A stretch of DNA of 64,000 bases from Ceratotherium simum simum (Eukaryota > Chordata > Mammalia > Perissodactyla > Rhinocerotidae): assembly GCF_000283155.1 (NCBI RefSeq), contig NW_004454177.1, forward strand, positions 578,665 to 642,664. Direction: 5' to 3'. Of this stretch, positions 24,252 to 36,480 are shown piece after piece (position 1 is the stretch's first letter; every line of letters begins with the position of its first letter). Under the pieces are notes generated by a model. That model was not told the origin of the DNA and did no database searches. It saw only the letters and a program-made list of their open reading frames with translations. The position numbers were made by a program, and so were the translations under genes.

Positions 24252-24926
24252 ACATCGAATCAATAAGATTTGCTGCTGAATTCAAAGTGTGATGTCTGAA
24301 GATGATAAAGTTTGATAAGGTTAAAATAAAAGTTTAGAAATTAAGAAATTATAAACAATAAAATTGACCATTCAAAAGAAAAAACAGAATTGAACCATAA
24401 AAGCCTGAATAGTTGTGATATTTGAGCGTTACATCTGCCTTGTGTTTCCAAGTAGCCAAAACAAAGATAAATATGGTAGTAGAGATAGTTATACAGTTTC
24501 ATTATTCAAAAAAAGAATCATTCCAAGTATTCATAGTAAGCAAAGCTTTCTCATAAAGTTGTAAAAAGCATCACCTCTAATTCCTTTCTCCTACCCAAAA
24601 GAAACAAAAGCAATTTACACAGAAATCGTATAGAGGCTACTAGAAGATGCTAGGAGGTAGAGCTTTTGAAAGAAAGAGGAAAATTGTGTTTTTATATAGA
24701 GTATTTATACCTCTTTGGTTTATATTTCCCTCATGGAATGCCCCTCCCATGTTACTGATGAGTTAAGTTGGGTTTGGAATGTTTTCCTACTTAAGAAAGT
24801 ATATTCTTTACCCCTGTTTAGAAGATCAATTCAGAAAATTAAGAGAGAGGAGGCCAGAAACAGGCTGAGCCAGGGAAGATACATAGGCGGTATTCATATA
24901 TTTCCTTTCTTATGCACACTCACGGA
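24252..24926. other. No gene seen
   Basis: The first 50 bp probably belong to the repeat split by the ERE. The remainder is unassigned. Confidence 0.4.
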
Positions 24927-24939
24927 AGAAATCACTTTT

Positions 24940-25233
24940 TTGTGTGTGCGTGTGAGGAAGATCAGCCCTGAGCTAACATCCATGCTAATCCTCCTCTTTT
25001 TGCTGAGGAAGACCGGCTCTGAGCTAACATCTATTGCCAATCCTCCTCCTTTTTTTCCCCAAAGCCCCAGTAGAGAGCTGTATGTCATAGTTGCACATCC
25101 TTCTAGTTGCTGTATGTGGGACATGGCCTCAGCATGGCTGGAGAAGCAGTGAGTCGGTGCGCGCCCGGGATCCGAACCAGGGCCGCCAGTAGCAGAGTGT
25201 GCGCACTTAACCGCTAAGCCACAGGGCCGGCCC
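24940..25233 (-). mobile_element. ERE SINE, antisense, with target site duplication
   Basis: It reads in reverse from a TG-rich tail to 'gccacagggccggccc'. Flanked by the perfect 13-bp repeat 'agaaatcactttt' at 24927-24939 and 25234-25246. Confidence 0.94.
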
Positions 25234-25246
25234 AGAAATCACTTTT

Positions 25247-25695
25247 ATATCGTGGTACTCCAATACATCCAGATGTAGCCTCAAATTCTTTTAAACCCAG
25301 TGCTCCAGGCTGCCACTTTCATTTGAGTTGTAGTGGCAAATAGAAACAAACCTAATTTTCTTGCAGATTTTACTAATTTTTACTAATTTTATTTGTAACT
25401 GATAACGTAGAATAGAACATTTCACCAGGTTGAGAGCCTACATAGTGATTTGTGGACAACATCCTAGGTAGGGCTTAAGAACATTTGTATCTTGGATGTT
25501 CTCTTTGCATACATCACAATTTAAATTTGGAGGACATTGAGAGATACATGCTGATCAAATCAGAGTTGCAGAATTATAATAATCTCTGTCTTTTTTACAA
25601 AAGTACAATTAATAAAATTTAAATGTAATTAATATGTATTTTTTTAAATTTCTACTCTCCTGAGAATACCTCTTTGTTTCTATCCATGATGTATA
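25247..25695. other. No gene seen
   Basis: Unassigned AT-rich DNA with a short direct repeat 'ttttactaattt' near 25367-25390. Confidence 0.4.
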
Positions 25696-25710
25696 AAAAC
25701 CGATTATATA

Positions 25711-25957
25711 GGGGGCCGGCCTGGTGGTGCAGTGGTTAAGTTCTCACACTCCACTTCCGCTGCCCAGGGTTGGCAGGTTCAGGTCGCAGGCACAGACCTA
25801 TGCACCACTAATCAAGCCACGCTGTGGCAGGCGTTCCACATATAAAAAGTAGAGGAAGATGGGCATGGGTTTTAGCCCAGGGTCAATATTCCTGAGCAAA
25901 AAGAGGAGGATTGGCAACAGATATTAGCTCAGGACTAATCTTTTTCACCAAAATAAA
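25711..25957 (+). mobile_element. ERE2/3-type SINE
   Basis: The head is 'gggggccggcctggtggtgc', and the body contains two 'ttagctcagg/ttagcccagg' blocks. Flanked by an imperfect repeat ending 'gattatata' at 25702-25710 and 25964-25972. Confidence 0.9.
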
Positions 25958-25972
25958 AGAACTGATTATATA

Positions 25973-27360
25973 ATTTTCTAGAGGAAAAAGTCAACAAATT
26001 CAAAACAGTAGAAGTATCATTAACTACAACACAATAAATTTAAATTATCAAGTGCAGTTTAAGTACAACAAATCTTATATTTTAGACATTTTAAAAACTC
26101 AGACTTCTCTGAATGGCTACTGAGTCAAAAAACACAAAACTCTAATAAATGAGAAACTTCCACACTCCCTATGATAGAATAACTCGATCAGAGTTAACTT
26201 CCTGCCATAAACAACTAGAAAAACAGAAAATATTTTTTTAAACTATTCTGAGAGTTTGGACAGTAGATATCACAGGAGTATGATCCCTAATAGAAGAGAA
26301 ATAAATGAGATCAGCCCTATAATCACCTTGACTTTCTATCTGTGGGTAATTTCCAGACCATAATTCAGAGAAGAGAATCCTGAGCAGAGCTCAGTAGTCT
26401 TACTGTGTTGAGGAGACAGATATCAGAGTTTGGGGAGGTAAAGACCCTTAGAACATTTGGTATACAGCACCAGAGAGGAGTGGTGTTATGCAGACAAAGA
26501 GGGCTCCATAAATCTTCATAGGAAGTACCTTGAGTGTTTGACTGAAGGCCAGCATGTAGTGAAAAACTTGATAAGACCAAGAAAATAATAATTGCTGGGA
26601 AGCTATAAGGTGAACATTTCTCAGAGCTCACAGGGATCTGGTAGATGTTCCAGCCAAAGAAGGAACTTTCTGAACAATTAGGAGAATCCGAAGTGTTAGG
26701 ACTAGGGGCTGGCCTGGTGGTGCAGCAGTTAAGTTTGCACGCTCCACTTCAGTGGCCTGGGGTTCACAGTTTCGGATCCTGGGTCCAGACCTACACACCG
26801 CTCATCAAGCCATGCTGTGGTGGCATCCCACTGACAAAATGGAGGAAGATTGACACAGATGTTAGCTCAGAGACAGTCTTCCTCAAGCAAAAGGAGGAAG
26901 ATTGGCAACAGATGTTAGCTTAGGGCCTATCTTTCTCACTAAAAAAAAATGTCATGAATTAATAATAGAGCTAAATTTTCTCTGGAGTAAAGACTATCCC
27001 AGACCTCCCTTTTTATAAAAGATATAAACTAAAGCCTGACAAGGCTTGACCTGATCAACAAATAACTAAATTGTCTCACAAAATAAATTTCAACACTTAT
27101 TAAAGACAATACAACCCAAATATGCAATGATGTAGTATTAGCAATATTTGCATAAAATAGAAAATTACTAGATCCACAAGAAGTAGCACATTGTGTCTCA
27201 AAAACAAGAGAAAAATGAGTTAATAGAAACAGACACAGAATAACAGAGATGATGGAATTAGCAGAACAGAACTTTAAAACAGCTCTTATACAAGGATGTA
27301 GAGGAAAAAATAAGTATTAAGAAGAGAAAAATAAAGGACACTGAAAAGACCCAAATGGGA
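25973..27360 (+). mobile_element. L1 LINE 5' region fragment
   Basis: The sense strand resembles an old L1 5' UTR and the start of ORF1 ('aaaacagaaaatattttttt', 'agagatgatggaattagcag', 'aactttaaaacagctcttat'). An ERE is inserted at 26706-26949. No intact ORF1. Confidence 0.6.
26706..26949 (+). mobile_element. ERE2/3-type SINE
   Basis: The head is 'ggggctggcctggtggtgca' and the middle is 'catcaagccatgctgtggtg'. The body is duplicated as 'gatgttagctcag' and 'gatgttagcttaggg', ending in an A run at 26941-26949. Confidence 0.9.
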
Positions 27361-27940
27361 AAGATGTCAGCAAATATGGTAGAGTAGTTAGCTCCAAGAG
27401 CTCATCTCTCCACAGAAACATTGAATAATCGGCAAAACTTATCAGAATCAATTTCGTCAGAACGCTGGTAAACAATCAAAGGTTTGCAACAACCAAATGA
27501 ATGCTGAATCAAGACAGAAACAATTTAAAAATAATAAAATTTTGTTACATTTTTACTTGCCTTTGCTTCATCTCCCTTCTTGGTTCAGTGGTGGACTTGA
27601 AGATGAGAGCCCTTGTTCCCAGTGTGGAACCCCAGTCCCTGATCCTGAAAAAGCAGATCTGACTTTATTCTCAAAGACCTGTGTTTGTCTGTCCTAACCT
27701 CTGGTGGTGACCTGAAGGACTGATGATTCAAGGTGCTTGTCTTTGTTGTACCCAATGCAGACCTCACTCAGAGGAGAAAAGCAGCAGGCATTCCTTGAAA
27801 AAGTTGTAGGGCAAATGAACAACTCGCAGCCGTGTGGGGCAAAAGATTACAGTTGAGAAAACAATAGGGCACTGGAAGCCTAGGAGTAAAAACTGGGAAG
27901 AGAATTACTTGGGGAAATTGAGGCATTCAAAAGTGTCCAT
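27361..27940. other. Unassigned, possibly LINE 5' sequence
   Basis: No gene. Phrases such as 'aatatggtagagtagttagctcc' recall LINE 5' ends, but I cannot name a family. It ends where the RTE-like tail begins. Confidence 0.35.
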
Positions 27941-27944
27941 ACAC

Positions 27945-28305
27945 GAGGGAGGAGAGCTCTACAAATACCCTGGACTGCCAGAGAGATGAACAAGTGGGTC
28001 CTAGAGCAAATTAAGTCTGAATTCTCATTGGAAGCAAAAATGATAAAACCAAAGTTGTCATACTTTGGGCACATCAGGGAAAGACAGGATTCTTTGGAAA
28101 AGGCAATAATGCTGGGAAAAGTAGAAGGCAGCAGGAAAAGAGGAAGACCAAATATGAGATGAATTAACTCCACAAAGGAAGCTATAGGCACGAGTCTACA
28201 GGAGCTGAGTAGGGCTGTGGAGCACAGGACATTTTGGACATCACTCATTCCTAGAGTCACCAAGAGTCAGAACCAACTTGATGGCATGTAACACACACAT
28301 ATAAG
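27945..28305 (+). mobile_element. BovB/RTE-like LINE, 3' end of the reverse transcriptase ORF
   Basis: Translating the plus strand in pieces gives YFGHI, SLEKAIMLGKVEG, RKRGRPNMR and VTKSQNQLDGM. These match, in order and spacing, the conserved end of RTE-class (BovB type) proteins. The nucleotide tail 'agagtcagaaccaacttgatggcatgtaacacac' (in two pieces) is the typical RTE end, followed by a CA-rich tail. At least one in-frame stop and frame shifts make it non-functional. An ERE follows 20 bp later. Confidence 0.8.
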
Positions 28306-28325
28306 GGAAATTTAAAAATCCATGC

Positions 28326-28609
28326 AGGGGCTGGCCTGGTGGTGTAATGGTTACGTCCATGCATTCCACTGCTGTGGCCTGGGACTCACATGTTCAGATC
28401 CCCGGGCGTGGACCTACTCACTGCTCATCAAGCCATGCTGAGGCGGTGTCCTACATAGATGAACTAGAAGGATGTACAAGTATGACACAAATATCTACTC
28501 GGGGTTTTGGAGATAAAAAAGGAAAACAGGAGGAAGATTGGCAACAGATGTTAGCTCAGGGCCAATCTTCCTCAAAAAATAAATAAATAAAAATTAAAAA
28601 AAAAAAAAC
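28326..28609 (+). mobile_element. ERE SINE, composite type
   Basis: The head is 'ggggctggcctggtggtgta', then 'gatgaactagaaggatgtac' as in ERE1, then a 'gcaacagatgttagctcagg' block as in ERE2/3, and an A-rich tail. Confidence 0.9.
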
Positions 28610-28619
28610 AATGAATTCT

Positions 28620-28835
28620 TCATCTTAAAAAAGAAAACAGAAATCCATATAGATATCCGTTGGAGGATACATGGTAAGAAAAGGCCTGAGAATACTCTAA
28701 GCTTTCACCTCTGGCTAATCTCTAGGCTCAGTGCAAGTAGGAAGTGAAGGCTAAGGCAGATTAGTAGTGCTCCAGCACAGAGCCAATCTGCAAAGCCTGG
28801 AAGGTGTTTTGTTTTTCTTTAGTTGTTTCTTTTCC

Positions 28836-28867
<32 letters not shown>

Positions 28868-31578
28868 ATCTCTAAATACATATATACATATATATATATA
28901 CATACACACACACACGGCATACATACATATGCCTCTATATATTGGTATATCTATCTATCTATCTATCTGGTTTTGGCTCCTGGTATTCAAGGGAATTTCT
29001 GTCAAAACACTAGTAAACGGAAGCAAAAGGAACAGAGACTTCAATGACCACACATGACAAAGAATACAGACTTTAAAAACATAGTTTAAAAAAGTCACTA
29101 AGAAAAGAAGCCCAGCCCATGGCAAGAAACAAAAATAGACCCTGCAAAAGGGAAGTATCTTATTTCAAGAGTTACCACACTATAGTATTCAAAATAGCCA
29201 GTTTTCAACAAAAAGTTATGAAGCATGCAAAGAAACAGGAAAGTATGGCCCATTCAGAGAAGAAATTAACTGAAACTGTCTCTGAGGAAGCATAGACATT
29301 GGACTTACTAGATAATGATTTTAAATCAACTGTCTTAAATATGCTCAAAGAAATAAAACTGTGAATAACAAAGTAGAGGAGACCAGGAGAATGATGTCTG
29401 AACAAATAAAGAGTATCAATAAAGAGATAGACATTATAACAATAACTGAAATGAAAAAATTCAATAGAGGATTTCATTCATGGATTTGAGAATGCAGAAG
29501 ATGGAATCTATGAACTTGAAGGTAAAAAATTAAAATTACTGAGCAACATAAAGAAAACAAGAATGAAAAAAACTGAAACACAGCCTTAGTGACCTGTGGG
29601 ACACCATCAAAATAACCAGTATATGCATCATGGGAGTCCTAGAAAGAGAATAGAAAGAGAAAGGGACAGAAAGATTACTTGAAGAAATAGCTGCAAATTA
29701 ATTTGTCCTAAACTGTTGAAAGACATGAATGTACACATCTGAGAGACTCAATGAACTTCAAGTGGGATAAACTTACAGAGATCCATAGCAAGAAAAATTT
29801 TAATCAACAAAGACAAAGCCAAAAATTTTGAAGGCAGCAAGAGAGAAGCAACTAGCCACATAAAAAAGATTCTCAATAAGATTAATGGCCATTTTTCATT
29901 AGAAAACATGGAGGCTACAAGGCAGTGGAATGGCATATTTAAAGTTCTGAGAGAGAAAAAACTATAAACCTAGAATGGTATATCTGGCAAAACTCTCCTT
30001 CAAAAATAAACTAGAAATTAAGACATTTCCAGATAAACAAAAGCTGAGGGAATTTGTTACCAGTAGACGTGTCCTACAAAAAATGCTAAGGAGAGTCCTT
30101 CAGAGTGAAATGAAAGGACACTACACGTTAATTCAAAGCTTAATGAAGAAATAAAGATCTTCAGTAAAGAGCTATATACATAACTACAAAAAAATAACTA
30201 CTTAGGTAAATATGTAAATATAAAAGTGAGTACTATTGTATTTGGTTTTAACCTCACTTTTTATTTCCTAAATGATTTAAAAGAGATATACATAAAAATA
30301 ATTATAAATCTATGGTATTGGGCACACAATGTTTAAAATTGTGATTTGTGACAAAACATAAAGGGACAGAGTTGGAGGTGTACAACAGCAGAATGTTTAT
30401 ATGCTATTGCAGGCAAGTTGGTATCAATTCAACCTAGATTGTTATATATTTAATGTTACAATTATGTTAATTTTTATCCCATGGTGACCATCAAGAAAAT
30501 ATATAAATACATGTATGTCGTCTATATATATCATATATAATAAATGATATATACATATACAAATGAGAAGGCAATCAAAATAAACCCTGCAATAAATCAA
30601 CTAAACACAAAAAAGGCAGTAACTGAGGAAATGAGGAACAAAAAAAAGTGTAAGACATACAGAAATAAAATAGTAAATGACACAATTAATTCCTTTCTTA
30701 TCAGTAATTACTTTAAAGATAAATGGATTCAGCTTCCAATCAAAAAGTAGAGATTGACAAAATAGATTAAAAAAAAAAAACATGACTCAACACTATGATG
30801 TCCACAAGAGACTCATTTTTAGATCCAAGAATACAAATAGGTTGAAAGTAAATCATGGGAAAATATACTCCATGCAAACAGTAATCAAAAGAGATTTCAG
30901 GTGGCTATACAAATATCAGACAAAATAAACTTTGTTAGTCTGTTACAAGAGACAAAGAAGGACATAATATATCAATAGAAGGGTCAATTCATCAAGAATG
31001 TATAACAATTGCAAGCATATACACACCAAAAACTGAGCCCCCAAATATTTGAAGCAATATTGACAGATTTGGAGACAAAGATAATTCTATTACAGTAGTT
31101 GGAGACTTCAGTACTCCACTTTCAATAATAGCTAGAATATCTTGAAAGTAGTAGAAGAATGAACATCATTACAAACGAACTAGATCTATCAGAGACTATA
31201 GAGAACAATCTACCTAACCACAGCTGAATACACATTTCTGTGAAGTGCACATGGAAAATTTTCCAGGATAGACCATATGTTAGATCACAAAACGATTCTC
31301 AATAAATTTTAAATGATTGAAATCATACAAAGTGTCTTCTCCAGCCACCATGGAATAAAGCTAAAAATGAATAACAGGAGGAAAATTATTCATAAATATA
31401 TGGAAAAATTTAAAATATGTGGAAATTAAACAACACACTCCTAAAAAACCAATAGGTCAAAGAAGAAGCCAAAAGAAATTAGAAAATACTTTAGGATGAA
31501 TAAAAAATGAAAACACGATATACTAAAACTTATGATATGCAGCCAAAAGTGTGATTAGAAGGAAATTTATAGGTTAAT
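28620..31578 (+). mobile_element. L1 LINE, sense: 5' UTR, ORF1 and ORF2 endonuclease start
   Basis: 5' UTR-like sequence ('agccaatctgcaaagcctgg' at 28781) is followed by ORF1-like sequence near 29150-30170. The ORF2 endonuclease region follows near 30750-31578 ('gactcatttttagatccaag', 'aatatatcaatagaagggtc', 'acagtagttggagacttcag'). Many stops. The copy ends abruptly at 31578, where an antisense L1 begins. Confidence 0.8.
28836..28969. repeat. Compound microsatellite (TC)n, (TA)n/(CA)n, (TATC)n
   Basis: A TC tract (28836-28872) is followed by a TA/CA tract (28880-28917) and a TATC tract (28947-28969), all within the L1 5' region. Confidence 0.88.
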
Positions 31579-33060
31579 TACATTTAAAAAGTGTGTTGTT
31601 TCATCTCCACATATTTTGGGATTTTCCAGCTATCTTTCTTTTCTTGATTTTTAATTTAATTTTACTGTGATCTGAAAGCATACACTGTAGAATTTCTAAT
31701 GGTTTAAATTTGTAAAGACGTGTTTTATGGCCCAGAATGTGGTCTATCTTGGTGAATGTTCCATGTGAACCTAAAAAGAATGTATATTTTGCTGTTTGGG
31801 GATGAAGTAGTCTACAGACGTCGGTTTTATCTAGTTGATTAATGGTGCTATTGAGTTCAACTGTATCTTTTTTCTGCCTGCTGGGTCTGTTCATTTCTGA
31901 TAGAGGGGTGTTGAATTTTCCAACTATAAGAGTGGATTTATCTATGTCTTCTTGCTGTTCTATCAGTTTCTGCCTCACGTATTTTGACACTCTGTTGTGA
32001 GGTGCATACACATCAACTATTGTTATGCCTTCTTGGAGAATTGACCCCTTTATCATTATGTAAAGCTCCTCCTAATCTTATCACTCTTGGTTACTATACT
32101 CTGTATATTAATTGGAGCAAATTGTTCATTGTATTATTCAGATCTTATTTATACTTACTAATTTTTTGCCTGCCTCCTATTATCTCTTAGAGAAGTGTCA
32201 TTAAACCTCCCATTATAAATATGAATTTGTCTATTTCTTCTAATACTTCAGTCAACACATGCTTTATATATTCTGAATTCATAGTTTTGGTAGGTGCATA
32301 TTTAGAATTGTTATATTTCAAAATATCCCTCTTTAGCTCTAGTAACTTCTTGTCATAAAGTCCCACTTTGATATTCACATAGCTACACTTACTTTTTTTC
32401 TTAAAGTTCACATTGTGATCTTTTTCAATTCTTTCACTTTCAACATGTCTGTGCCTTTATATTTAAGGTCTCATAGCAGCATAGAGTTGGGATTTGTATC
32501 TAGTCTGATAATTTAGGTCTTTTATTTAGAAAATTCAACATATTTACATGTAATATACATATTGACATATTTGTGTATATATCCACCATCTCATTGTTTT
32601 CTATTTAACCAATCTATTTCATGTTTATTTTTCTTTCCTCAATTGCTTTCTTTTGAATTAGGCAAGTTATTTTATTATTTGATTTTTCCCTCTATTAACT
32701 TTTATTGCACATGGTTTTACCATATTTTTAATGGTTACACTAGAAATTAAAACCTGTGTCCTTGACTCATTATGATAGTGTACAAATAATTACTCTTATC
32801 AGTTCCCCAACTGTGTTAGAAACTTAGAATCCTTAACTCCATTTCATATTATTATTATCATGAATTTTTATTATATGGTAAATATATTTAAAACTTCATA
32901 AAATCATTATTTTTATTTAGTAAAGTCAAATTAATTCCTATTGCCCACATGTTTATCTTCTATGTTGCTCTTAATTTCTTTCTACATATCCAAATTTCTC
33001 CTTGGGATTATTTTTCTTCTAGTAACTGCTTTTAGTATTTTTTTTTTTAGTGCTGATGGG
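31579..33060 (-). mobile_element. L1 LINE, antisense: ORF2 endonuclease part
   Basis: On the minus strand an open frame (32056-31601, 151 codons) corresponds to the L1 ORF2 endonuclease. It shows IVDVYAPHN, a TFTKIDHILGHK block and the SDHS motif that holds the catalytic Asp-His pair. Sequence beyond 32190 continues as decayed L1 towards its 5' side. No complete ORF. Confidence 0.85.
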
Positions 33061-33189
33061 CTGACAATGAACACCCTTAGGGTTTTTTTGACCTGAAATA
33101 TCTTGTTTTATCTTTATTTTTGATGGATATTTTTTTCTGGACTTAGATTCTAAATTGGCCGTTGCTTTCCCCCCTCCCCCCAAGCATTA

Positions 33190-33560
33190 GCATATTAGTC
33201 AATTTGGTTATGTTATGCTGTATTAACAAACAACCTTCCAAATTTCAATGGCTAGCAAATAAATAAATAAGTAAATAAAATTTCTTTCTTACCCACATTG
33301 CATGTTGATGGCTCCCTATCTGCTCTATCCCACCTCTATATATGTTCTCATTCTGCTAAAGTAGCAGCGTCTACCAGAGACATGACATTCTTATGACAGA
33401 GGAAATAGAGCAATAGCTCAACTTTAGCTCAGACATTGAGCTCTTCAGGTCCACCTACAGGTCATTTTCTAAAGCAAGTCACGTGGCCAGTGTGATGGGT
33501 TGTATAAGTGGGGATATGTAATCCTCTTACAAAGAAAAGGGGTGCATAATAATTGGAAGC
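33190..33560. mobile_element. Possible old LTR (MaLR-like)
   Basis: The pattern 'ttatgctgtattaacaaacaacc..aatttcaatggctagcaa' and 'cacgtggccagtgtgatggg' resembles old MaLR-type solo LTRs. Weak call. Confidence 0.3.
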
Positions 33561-35010
33561 AATAATAAAATCTACTAAAGTTGGTTAATGTTTGTCTTGT
33601 ATTATCCTTTTTCTATCCCTTTATTTTTCAATCATTTCTTCTGCTTCTGTTTTGGATATGCCTCCAGTAACCAAATACAGTTGGATTTTTAAAACTAATC
33701 CAACAATTTCTAACTTTTAATAGATAGAAATGTCAAAGTTTCAAGGCTTTAGAAGGAGTAAATTGATGAGTCCCAGAAACCATTTTTGATGTTGAACTAA
33801 ATGGAGTAGACAAGAACCACAACGCAAAGAACATGTACAGGAGTACACTGTCAGAGAGTAATGCCATTTTCACACTTCTCCATTCCACATCTGGCTGCTT
33901 TGGAAAATCTCTACCCCATATTTTTTGCAGACTACATTTGGTCAATCTAAAAAATGTCTGTGTTCACTTATCGGCACCTAACCATCACTGCAATTCCTAA
34001 GAATTTTTAGGCTAATATAAGAATTAAGTACAGACTAATATAATGAATGAAGAGAAAGTCACCATTTATAGGTTTTGGCAAGAATGGAAGAATTTTTCTC
34101 CATTTTAATAGAGAAAGAAAAAAAGTTTATCATTTTCAGAGCATTAGAAAGATCATTTTTGCCAGCATTGCTGGGAAAGGAAAATCTGACATAATTTTGT
34201 CAATTATTTGGGGATATCAAAAGTTTTCTACATTTCAGTTTCCCTAAAACTCCAAAGCAGGCCGCCAAGCTTTTATTAATTGAATAAAGCAAAACACCTG
34301 GGATAATTCCCCTAGAGTCCTGAACATGTCTATTTGGTATCTCCTACTAAACTTTGTAATTGTGATTGTTTCTTCCAGATTAATTCTTCAATTACAATAA
34401 TAGTAATTAACCTCTTTTACCCCACTCCCAAAGCCATTCTCAATTAAATCCTTAAGAGCAAGAAAAAGCTTCAAATACTACTCTTTAATCATGGCCTATT
34501 TTCCATAGAGGAAAGGACACATCACAGCCTAGATACAGAAAAAGCGATAGAATTTCGAAGTTCCATGTATCTTATAAAGAATTGGAATTTTCAGAATAAA
34601 TTCATGAAAACAACTGGTAAACAGATTCCTAGTCAATGTAATGATGGACTTTGTGACAGCGCTGTAAAAAGACGTAATAGGCCATTCACAGTAAGTCTCT
34701 CAGACTATAAAAATATTTGGGAAGAGTACTGATATTTAGTCCTTGAGAGAACTACATTATCCTGAATATCCCTTCCAATCCTGAGATTCTTCTGAACCTA
34801 AAATGTACTCAAAGTAGTGAGAACAGCATTTCCAAATGTGGAACGTGAAGGTGATAGCAACATCTCTCCTTTGACTAAACTAGAGAGCTGAGTCCTGATG
34901 CAACTTTATGTGACTTTTCACTCCTTTAGACCGAAACCAGAACCTCTCTGACCTTGTTTTGCCTGTCTACAAAAGTGGAGATAAGAGTCCATATTTTACC
35001 CATCTCTAAA
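33561..35010. other. No gene seen
   Basis: Unique-looking intergenic DNA. No open frame is long or familiar enough to call. Confidence 0.4.
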
Positions 35011-35014
35011 GAAC

Positions 35015-35160
35015 GCAAGTCTCTGGAGCCAGGCAGAACTGGAAGTGAATCTGTCTTTGCCACGCATGAGCAATGTGATTTTAGGTAAGTTGTTTAACCT
35101 CTGTAAATTTCAGCTTTTTCATGTGCAAAATGTAGATCACAACAATACCTACAATACCAC
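35015..35160 (+). mobile_element. MIR SINE
   Basis: 'ctctggagccaggcagaac', 'agcaatgtgattttaggtaag' and 'acctctgtaaatttcag' follow the MIR order. Confidence 0.75.
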
Positions 35161-36280
35161 AACAAACCAAAGTTTGTTGAACTTATATGTATGAAATAGC
35201 AGAGCCTTGAAACAAGTTAAAACAACTACTGATAAAACTACAAGGAGAATATGACAAATTCAAAATCAATCATAGGGATGGTTTAATATACATCTATCAG
35301 AAACTGACAGCTCAAAATCAAAAGGTAGTGTGGAAACAAAAGCTGCAAATCTAAAAATTAGCAAGAACATTTTCATCTAAGCAATAGATGATACACACAG
35401 TTTTCTAATGTCATTCAAATTTTTAAAGCACTTGATGAAGCGCCCGGCACATAATAACCAAGAACTCAAAGTACGTTAGGTAGTATCACAGCTATTACTT
35501 GAAACCTAAAAATAGAAATCAAGGCGTATTGAGAAGATGAGAATAGTGACTTTGTTTGTACAAGCTTTAGGCCATTACTGGGACCAGTTGGGGGAAGTTA
35601 CTGGGGATAAAAGGTTTTATCTCAAGTTAATAAAGAATTTTCTAAGGGTCGGAGATGATCAAATATGAAATAAGATGCACGAATAAGCAATGAGTTTCCA
35701 CAAGTGAAAGATTCTGAGCAAAGATAGTTTGACTTTTTACTGAGGAAGATACGATAGGTTTGGACAGATGACCCTAGACTCCCAATATCGTGATGTTTTC
35801 CAAGAAATCCTAGTCAGAACAAAAAAATAATTAATCATACAGCATTTAGAAGGAATCAGAGACAGTTCTGAAAAATTAAGGTTCTTTTTATGTTTAAATA
35901 TACAAAATACATGCTTAGTATGGGGGGGTCAGATTTGAATTGTCTGCAGGATATAAGAATATCTTCCATTTTATTGTAAAGTAGAAACATAGGCTAACAA
36001 TATATGCATATGCAGAAAGCAGTGTGGCTTACATCGTCAAATAGTTTCAGGATCTTTACACTATCCAAGGGTTTATTGTGAACAGAAGTCAAGCAGTTTC
36101 GATAGAGATCTGTGTTATTACTTCTCCACCGCGTATCAGTATTTTCATTTTATTATTCATGGAGATGGAGCTGACACTATGTTGTTTTCTCCATGCTTTA
36201 TCCCTAAAGGTACCTCCCTCACTTCCATCCACCTTGCTCCCAGTCCTATTTACTTTGTTTGTCTGGGTTTTCTTTAGCAA
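35161..36280. other. No gene seen
   Basis: Unassigned intergenic DNA, AT-rich, with a G7 run at 35924-35930 and nothing else notable. Confidence 0.4.
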
Positions 36281-36284
36281 AACA

Positions 36285-36480
36285 TTTACTGAAACGCTAC
36301 TTTGTGCCAGGTACTATGTTAGTTGTTTGCTGGTAATAACTTGATCTCATTTCAACCCTCACAGTCATCGTAAGCAGAAGATATTTATGGCATTTCCATT
36401 TACAAGTGAGAAAATTAAAGTCACATCTAGAAATCACAGAAATTTAACTCAGCCCTCCAACTTCAAACACACTTACCACT
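36285..36480 (-). mobile_element. MIR SINE, antisense
   Basis: 'actttgtgccaggtactatg', 'aaccctcacagtcatcgtaag' and 'tttacaagtgagaaaattaaag' match the reverse MIR consensus in order. Confidence 0.75.

Noticed and set aside
25973..26705. Possible processed pseudogene between 26365 and 26640
   Set aside because: The surrounding words match an old L1 5' region better, and there is no poly(A) tail or recognisable protein.
28836..28969. Regularly spaced repeats as a CRISPR-like array
   Set aside because: It is a compound microsatellite without spacers, in a mammalian genome.
31601..32056. 151-codon open frame on the minus strand resembling an endonuclease
   Set aside because: It is the L1 ORF2 endonuclease domain in an incomplete antisense L1 copy.
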